From contig JACOSX010000055.1 in the NCBI GenBank assembly GCA_016178625.1, positions 1 to 60,090 of the forward strand: a stretch of 60,090 nt of DNA. Direction: 5' to 3'. Position 1 is the stretch's first letter; each line of letters opens with the position of its first letter. Positions 55,111 through 60,090 of the stretch are shown piece after piece. A program made the position numbers and the translations under genes. The notes under the pieces were generated by a model. The model saw only the letters and a list, made by a program, of their open reading frames with translations. It was not told where the DNA came from and did no database searches. Source of the stretch: Ignavibacteria bacterium. Lineage in GTDB: Bacteria > Bacteroidota > Ignavibacteria > UBA10030 > SZUA-254.

Positions 55111-55200
55111 AAACTGATGCACTACCACATTTTGGTGTGAGTCCATTTTTTTGTATCTTTCAATCGATGATCAAGCGTTGTTACGGTTCGTAAAAAAACC

Positions 55201-55887
55201 ATGGCATTGAAGATATTTCTGGGTCTCTGGCTATCAGCGGTAATTGTTGTTGCCTTTGTGTTTCCGATCGTTTCTCACCCTGCCCGTTGGTATGAGTTTC
55301 CTGTTGTACCTGGTCTCGAAGATAAAGCGCGGATTCTTTTCTTCCATGTTCCAATGTCGTGGACGGCGGTTGTCGCGTTTATCGTTTCAATGGCATATGC
55401 CATCAAATACCTTGCGAAGAAAAAGTTTGATGACGACATTATTTCAGCTTCATCGGCAGGGTTAGGTTTCATGTTTTGTATCCTCGCAACAGTCACAGGA
55501 TCGCTCTGGGCAAAGTTTAACTGGGGTTCATTCTGGAACTGGGATCCCAGAGAAACCTCGATCTTTGCCCTCCTGTTGATATACGGCGCATATTTCGCAC
55601 TTCGATCGGCGCTCGATGTGGAAGAGAAGCGAGCGACACTCTCGGCAGTCTATTCCATTATCGCTGGGGTCACGGTTCCCTTTTTTATTTTCATCATGCC
55701 GAGAATTGTATCGAGTCTTCATCCTGATCCTATCGTGAATACCCGCGGAAAGATCGATATGAACAGTACGATGTTGGTTGTCTTCTTATGCTCGCTTGCA
55801 GGGTTTACAGCCCTTTATCTCTGGATGCTGAGAATGAGAGTGCGAGCAGAGAGGCTCGATCTCAACCTTCAATCAAAGGGAGAGTAA
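55201..55887 (+). CDS. ccmC: cytochrome c biogenesis protein CcmC
   Basis: 228 aa; FFHVPMSWTAVVAF, WAKFNWGSFWNWDPRETSIFALLLIYGAYFALRSAL. Confidence 0.93.
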   Translation: MALKIFLGLWLSAVIVVAFVFPIVSHPARWYEFPVVPGLEDKARILFFHVPMSWTAVVAFIVSMAYAIKYLAKKKFDDDIISASSAGLGFMFCILATVTGSLWAKFNWGSFWNWDPRETSIFALLLIYGAYFALRSALDVEEKRATLSAVYSIIAGVTVPFFIFIMPRIVSSLHPDPIVNTRGKIDMNSTMLVVFLCSLAGFTALYLWMLRMRVRAERLDLNLQSKGE

Positions 55888-56022
55888 GTGTACGACTTTC
55901 TATCACAAAACGCGCTCTATGTTGTGTTACTCATTGTGTTGATCTGCTGGGGTGGAATTTTTTCATACTTGCTGCGGTTAGATAAGAAAATAGCAGACCT
56001 TGAACAGCGTACAAAGAAATGA
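55888..56022 (+). CDS. ccmD: CcmD-like small membrane protein (not in supplied ORF track)
   Basis: 44 aa with GTG start directly after ccmC stop: VYDFLSQNALYVVLLIVLICWGGIFSYLLRLDKKIADLEQRTKK; single TM + charged tail. Confidence 0.75.
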   Translation: MYDFLSQNALYVVLLIVLICWGGIFSYLLRLDKKIADLEQRTKK

Positions 56023-56032
56023 AAATGTCATC

Positions 56033-56422
56033 ATGAAAATCAAAATCATCATCGCATCTATTGTCATTGTCGCAGCTATTATCTTTGGCGCCATCTCCTT
56101 CGTGGAAACCAACGTTGAGTATACAGACTTCCATACTGCCGCGACATCTCACAAGAAAGTCCAAGTCAAGGGCGCATGGGTGAAGGATAAAGAGTCGCTG
56201 TTTGATGCTGCTACAAGTCAATTTGTTTTTTATATGAAAGATGACTTCGGACGGGAAGAGAAGGTCGTCTACGACGGGGCTAAACCAAATAACTTTGAAA
56301 TCGCCAATGCTGTTGTTGTGAAAGGGCGATACCATGATGGATATTTCCATGCCAGCGAGATCCTAACAAAGTGTCCGTCGAAGTACGAAGCTGATGGCGA
56401 AACGGTAAAGAAGACTCTGTAG
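56033..56422 (+). CDS. ccmE: cytochrome c maturation protein CcmE, CXXXY variant
   Basis: N-terminal TM; VKGAWVKDKESLFDAATSQFVFYMKDDFGREEKVVYDGAKPNNFEIANAVVVKGRYHDGYFHASEILTKCPSKYEADGE. Confidence 0.9.
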   Translation: MKIKIIIASIVIVAAIIFGAISFVETNVEYTDFHTAATSHKKVQVKGAWVKDKESLFDAATSQFVFYMKDDFGREEKVVYDGAKPNNFEIANAVVVKGRYHDGYFHASEILTKCPSKYEADGETVKKTL

Positions 56423-56471
56423 TTTTCACGGTAGGTCATACGTTCTTAAAAGAGGGTTAGGAAAAAACTGC

Positions 56472-58802
56472 ATGCTTGGAAGTATCTTTGTACGCTGTGC
56501 CTTCGTTTCATTGCTCGTTTCAAGTGGGGCATATTATTACACGTTCCGTACACAATCTGCACAATCAATTCAGTTAGCGCGATACTGCTATCAGTTTACG
56601 GCCGCGCTGGTGATGGCCTTCTGTGCTACTCTCATCTATTTGATCCTCACCCATCAGTACCAATATACGTATGTCTGGAACTATAGTTCCTCGGACTTGC
56701 CGACCCCGCTTCTGATCTCCACATTTTACGCGGGGCAGGAGGGGAGCTTCTCGTTGTGGGCGCTGTATACAACGATCATCGGTGTGATCTTAATGCAATA
56801 CACATCAAAGAAACAGTACGAGGTTGAGGTTATGCTCGTTTGGTCTCTCATCTTGTCGTTCCTCTTGTTGATGTTGATCGTTAAGAATCCATTCACGCTG
56901 ATCTGGGATTCATTTCCGAAAGATCTTCTCCACACGGGGCCGATCCCAGCTGATGTTTCGAGCTTCATTTGGATCGATAAGGCAAAAGGAATGTGGGCGC
57001 AATTTCCTATTGAAGGCAAAGGGCTCAACCCTTTACTTCAGAACTATTGGATGGTGATACACCCCCAGATTTTGTTCACAGGATTTTCATCGATGGCAGT
57101 ACCATTTACCTTCGCTCTCGCTGGTCTCTTACGAAGAGATTATCAGGGTTGGGTGAAGATTGCCAAGCCATGGACTGTTTTTGGTGCTGCAGTGCTTGGA
57201 ACAGGAATCATCTTAGGCGGTTACTGGGCGTACGAAACACTTGGCTGGGGAGGGTATTGGGGCTGGGATCCGGTCGAAAACTCATCTCTCCTACCTTGGC
57301 TCGTATGTGTTTCATCGATCCACACAATGATGGCACAACGGCGTTCTGGAACATTTGTTCGAACAAATTTCACGTTGAGCATTCTTTGCTTCATCATGGT
57401 TCTCTATAGCACGTTTCTTACCCGAAGCGGGGTGTTAGGTGAAACATCAGTCCATTCGTTCGTCGACCCGGGTATGTGGGCATACTGGCTGTTGCTCGGG
57501 GTGATCGTTGTATTCACATGCATCGGATTCGGATTGCTTCTGCGCAGAACGAAAGAGATGCCCAGAGTTCCCGTTGAGCACAGCATATTCTCTCGGGAGT
57601 TCGCACTCTTCCTCGGTGCATTTACGATTTGCTTTGCAGCGGCCTTCATCACGATTGGGACATCTTCACCGATCATTACCAATATCATAAAAGGTCATGC
57701 TGCTGCAGTTGATACTGCATACTATGTGAAGACAACACTGCCGCTCGGGATCGTGATTGCAATTCTTGCTGGCATCGGTCAGCTGCTCTGGTGGAAAACA
57801 TCAAATACGCGAGACCTCTTGAAGAGCCTGCTCTATCCGCTTTTTTCGTCGCTATTATTTGCAGGTGGACTGATATACTACGGCGTGCGGGATATTCCGA
57901 TCGTTATCTTCTCGGGTGCCTCGGCGTTCGCATTGTTTGTGAACGTGCTGGTTGGATATCGAATCTTTGTTGGCAATCCAAAGTACGCCGGTGGAGCTAT
58001 TGCCCACATAGGAATTGCGTTGCTTTTCCTCGGTTTCGTTGCAAGCGCGCGGTACGATGACAAGCAGACAGTCTCTTTAGAACAGGGAAAGCCCACCGAA
58101 ATTCTCAGAGGTTTTACACTCACCTATCTCGGCAACCACGCTCTTGACGCTGAGCGTTACGGCTTCAATGTGGAAGTCCAGCATGGCAGCGAAGCATACA
58201 CGGTGATGCCTGTGATGCGCTACAGTAGTTTCACCAATAGCATGATGCGTCACCCCGATATTCTGAATATGTATACGAAGGATTTTTATATATCTCCTCT
58301 TTCAGTCGAGTCACCCGATGACAAAGTACAGCGGACAGTCACATTCATCAAAGGAGAGATAAAAGAGCTCAACGCGATGAAGGTGACATTCGTCGATTTC
58401 GATTTCAGTGATATGGAAAAAGGGAAGATGGTTGCCGGCGCGAATTTCTCAATTGGAGTCATCCTCGAAGTTTCGAACGGTGACAAGACGGAGCGTATCA
58501 AACCCCTTATGAACAACACTGGCGGCTCTATTTCTTATGTGCCCGCGAAACCGACAGGGAGCTCCATCGAATTTACTATCGTGAAGTTACAACCTAATCG
58601 AGAGGACCCCACCCAATCAAGAGTTGATATAGAGATTAATGACCCCTCAAGTATTTCAAAGGAACCAAAAGTTGAAACGCTCGTGGTCGAGGCTAGTGTT
58701 AAGCCCTATATTAATCTTGTATGGATGGGAACAGTGACACTCATTCTTGGCTTTGTCCTCACGATTATTCGACGGGTGCAGGAAGCTAAAGACAAGCAGT
58801 AA
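56472..58802 (+). CDS. ccmF: cytochrome c heme-lyase subunit CcmF
   Basis: 776 aa; polytopic; YAGQEGSFSLWALY, GWGGYWGWDPVENSSLLPWLV, TRSGVLGETSVHSF. Confidence 0.94.
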   Translation: MLGSIFVRCAFVSLLVSSGAYYYTFRTQSAQSIQLARYCYQFTAALVMAFCATLIYLILTHQYQYTYVWNYSSSDLPTPLLISTFYAGQEGSFSLWALYTTIIGVILMQYTSKKQYEVEVMLVWSLILSFLLLMLIVKNPFTLIWDSFPKDLLHTGPIPADVSSFIWIDKAKGMWAQFPIEGKGLNPLLQNYWMVIHPQILFTGFSSMAVPFTFALAGLLRRDYQGWVKIAKPWTVFGAAVLGTGIILGGYWAYETLGWGGYWGWDPVENSSLLPWLVCVSSIHTMMAQRRSGTFVRTNFTLSILCFIMVLYSTFLTRSGVLGETSVHSFVDPGMWAYWLLLGVIVVFTCIGFGLLLRRTKEMPRVPVEHSIFSREFALFLGAFTICFAAAFITIGTSSPIITNIIKGHAAAVDTAYYVKTTLPLGIVIAILAGIGQLLWWKTSNTRDLLKSLLYPLFSSLLFAGGLIYYGVRDIPIVIFSGASAFALFVNVLVGYRIFVGNPKYAGGAIAHIGIALLFLGFVASARYDDKQTVSLEQGKPTEILRGFTLTYLGNHALDAERYGFNVEVQHGSEAYTVMPVMRYSSFTNSMMRHPDILNMYTKDFYISPLSVESPDDKVQRTVTFIKGEIKELNAMKVTFVDFDFSDMEKGKMVAGANFSIGVILEVSNGDKTERIKPLMNNTGGSISYVPAKPTGSSIEFTIVKLQPNREDPTQSRVDIEINDPSSISKEPKVETLVVEASVKPYINLVWMGTVTLILGFVLTIIRRVQEAKDKQ

Positions 58803-58981
58803 TTCGATGTGCTGCCTCACAATCGCGGGGGAAGAGATGTCTCCCAGTGTGAGTGCCGCAGGGGCGTGGCATACAAAAGCCATCAAGTTTCTCTTTTAAC
58901 GTGTTCGATGTAGAGAATGCGAGAAGATGGGTTCTACCTTTATCCGTTTCCATCCCAGCGTATTGGTCAAAGCAACAGCAA

Positions 58982-59331
58982 CTATCTTCGCGAGTTGGAG
59001 TGTCTTGAACTCCGTGAGTTTGGTGAGGGGGTTTTTGTGGGTTCACCCGGCGGCGTTTTTGAACGCTTCTCTACCGGTGTTGTCAGGTACTCGATCCATG
59101 CTGTTAAATCCTTCAAAGGTCGTGCCTTGCGCAAGAAGCCGTCGTTCTTCCATCCATCACCGGCATATACACGTCCGAAATAATGAAGTCCATTTTCGTG
59201 TCTTCCATGATCTTCATCGCTGCTACACCATGTTCAGCCAAGAATACCGTATTGCCTTTATCTTGGAGAAATCCTCCAACGAGCATACGGTATTGTGACT
59301 CGTCATCGACGACGAGAATGTTCATGCGCAC
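58982..59331 (-). pseudogene. decayed response-regulator receiver protein (internal deletion/frameshift)
   Basis: MRMNILVVDDESQYRMLVGGFLQDKGNTVFLAEHGVAAMKIMEDTKMDFIISDVYMPVMDG is a receiver N-half. It stops early; a different frame continues with GFLRKARPLKDLTAWIEYLTTPVEKRSKTPPGE. Confidence 0.6.
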
Positions 59332-59471
59332 CCCCTAACTTCATGTGAAAATAACATATCTTGCATGCCATCTGTGATCTTGTACATAATGTACAACAGA
59401 TAAACCATAATTTCAAGAAGGAGAAAAAGAGAGTTCTGTCTTATCTTTCCCAGTCACATAGATCTCGGCCT

Positions 59472-59804
59472 CTACTTTTCAATCTTACAACAAGCGTCTA
59501 ATTTTTCGTAAGCGTCGGGATTTCGCTTGCGGCTGTTGGCATCGTACCCCGCATCGGCAATTGCCATTTCAATCGTTTCAAGATTGGTCTGCAGTGGGAT
59601 ATACTTCACTTCAACTAATTTTGCTTTCAGATCAACGTTGACTTCTTTCACTCCTTCTACCTGGTAGACTGCTTTTTGAATTGTCTTCGCACAACTTCCA
59701 CACACCATGGTGCCAGCATTGATCGTTGTGACCTCAAGATCATTATTCTTTTGACACCCAACGAATACCAGGGTGATGATGAACCCAACAAATGCGTATC
59801 TCAT
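59472..59804 (-). CDS. heavy-metal-associated (HMA/MerP-like) domain lipoprotein
   Basis: ATG at 59804 gives MRYAFVGFIITLVFVGCQ lipobox; GTMVCGSCAKTIQKAVYQVEGVKEVNVDLKAKLVEVKY with CxxC motif. Confidence 0.88.
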   Translation of the reverse strand: MRYAFVGFIITLVFVGCQKNNDLEVTTINAGTMVCGSCAKTIQKAVYQVEGVKEVNVDLKAKLVEVKYIPLQTNLETIEMAIADAGYDANSRKRNPDAYEKLDACCKIEK

Positions 59805-59839
59805 GTTTTTTACTCCGTTCTTTAGTAATTCAATATGAA

Positions 59840-60090
59840 TTATATTCTCGTCTTCCAATTCTTGACCAGACGTTCGTCGATCTGAACTTCATTCCCAATG
59901 ACCTGGCTTGCGATCGGTGCGGGCGGATATTTCTGACAGGACCCCTGCAAGCCCTCGAGGTTATTAAGTTTCCATCGTGTCTCACAATTGCCGCACGCGA
60001 GTTCGGTTCCCTCAATCCGAAACGTATGAGAATTACACGGCTCACAGATTCGAATCGCTGTGACCAGCTTTCCCTCCGGTGAGATAAAAG
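59840..60090 (-). CDS. DUF2318-like Fe-S/metal-related protein, C-terminal part (5' end outside window)
   Basis: Open to window edge: FISPEGKLVTAIRICEPCNSHTFRIEGTELACGNCETRWKLNNLEGLQGSCQKYPPAPI; two CxxC motifs; in-frame stop at 59840-59842. Confidence 0.75.
   Translation of the reverse strand, partial: FISPEGKLVTAIRICEPCNSHTFRIEGTELACGNCETRWKLNNLEGLQGSCQKYPPAPIASQVIGNEVQIDERLVKNWKTRI

Noticed and set aside
1-60090. CRISPR array or prophage
   Set aside because: No regularly spaced direct repeats with unique spacers, and no phage structural, integrase or transposase genes were seen

Overview
This 60 kb window comes from a single bacterial chromosome. Gene content (PorV/TonB/YCF48/FlgD-like export genes, NfeD, BamD, HtpX) suggests the Bacteroidota/Ignavibacteria/Chlorobi neighbourhood, but taxonomy is inference only. 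Most of it is ordinary: a glycan cluster (GT35 phosphorylase, GH31, MalK-type ATPase, GH13), gltX-glnS, folB-folK-deoxynucleoside kinase, nadA, acnA, acs, htpX, glutamate dehydrogenase, bamD, cytochrome c maturation genes and four tRNAs. The parts most worth a second look are: (1) a three-gene operon at 8.3-11.5 kb encoding a family-B DNA polymerase-like protein with altered motifs B and C and eroded exonuclease motifs, a small helical protein, and a RecA/RadA-like protein whose Walker A/B motifs appear lost. It sits behind a strong promoter flanked by three iterated TGTC(N)TTATTG-like boxes. (2) A compact cassette of one methyltransferase with two unrelated restriction endonuclease families (MvaI/BcnI-like and AvaI/BsoBI-like). 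(3) A GH31 gene interrupted by one in-frame TGA between its two catalytic residues. (4) A ccmABCDEF cluster with a CXXXY-type CcmE, no adjacent ccmG/H, and a repeat element between ccmB and ccmC. (5) A translationally coupled five-gene cell-surface/export operon. Calls rest on reading motifs by eye; no database search was run.
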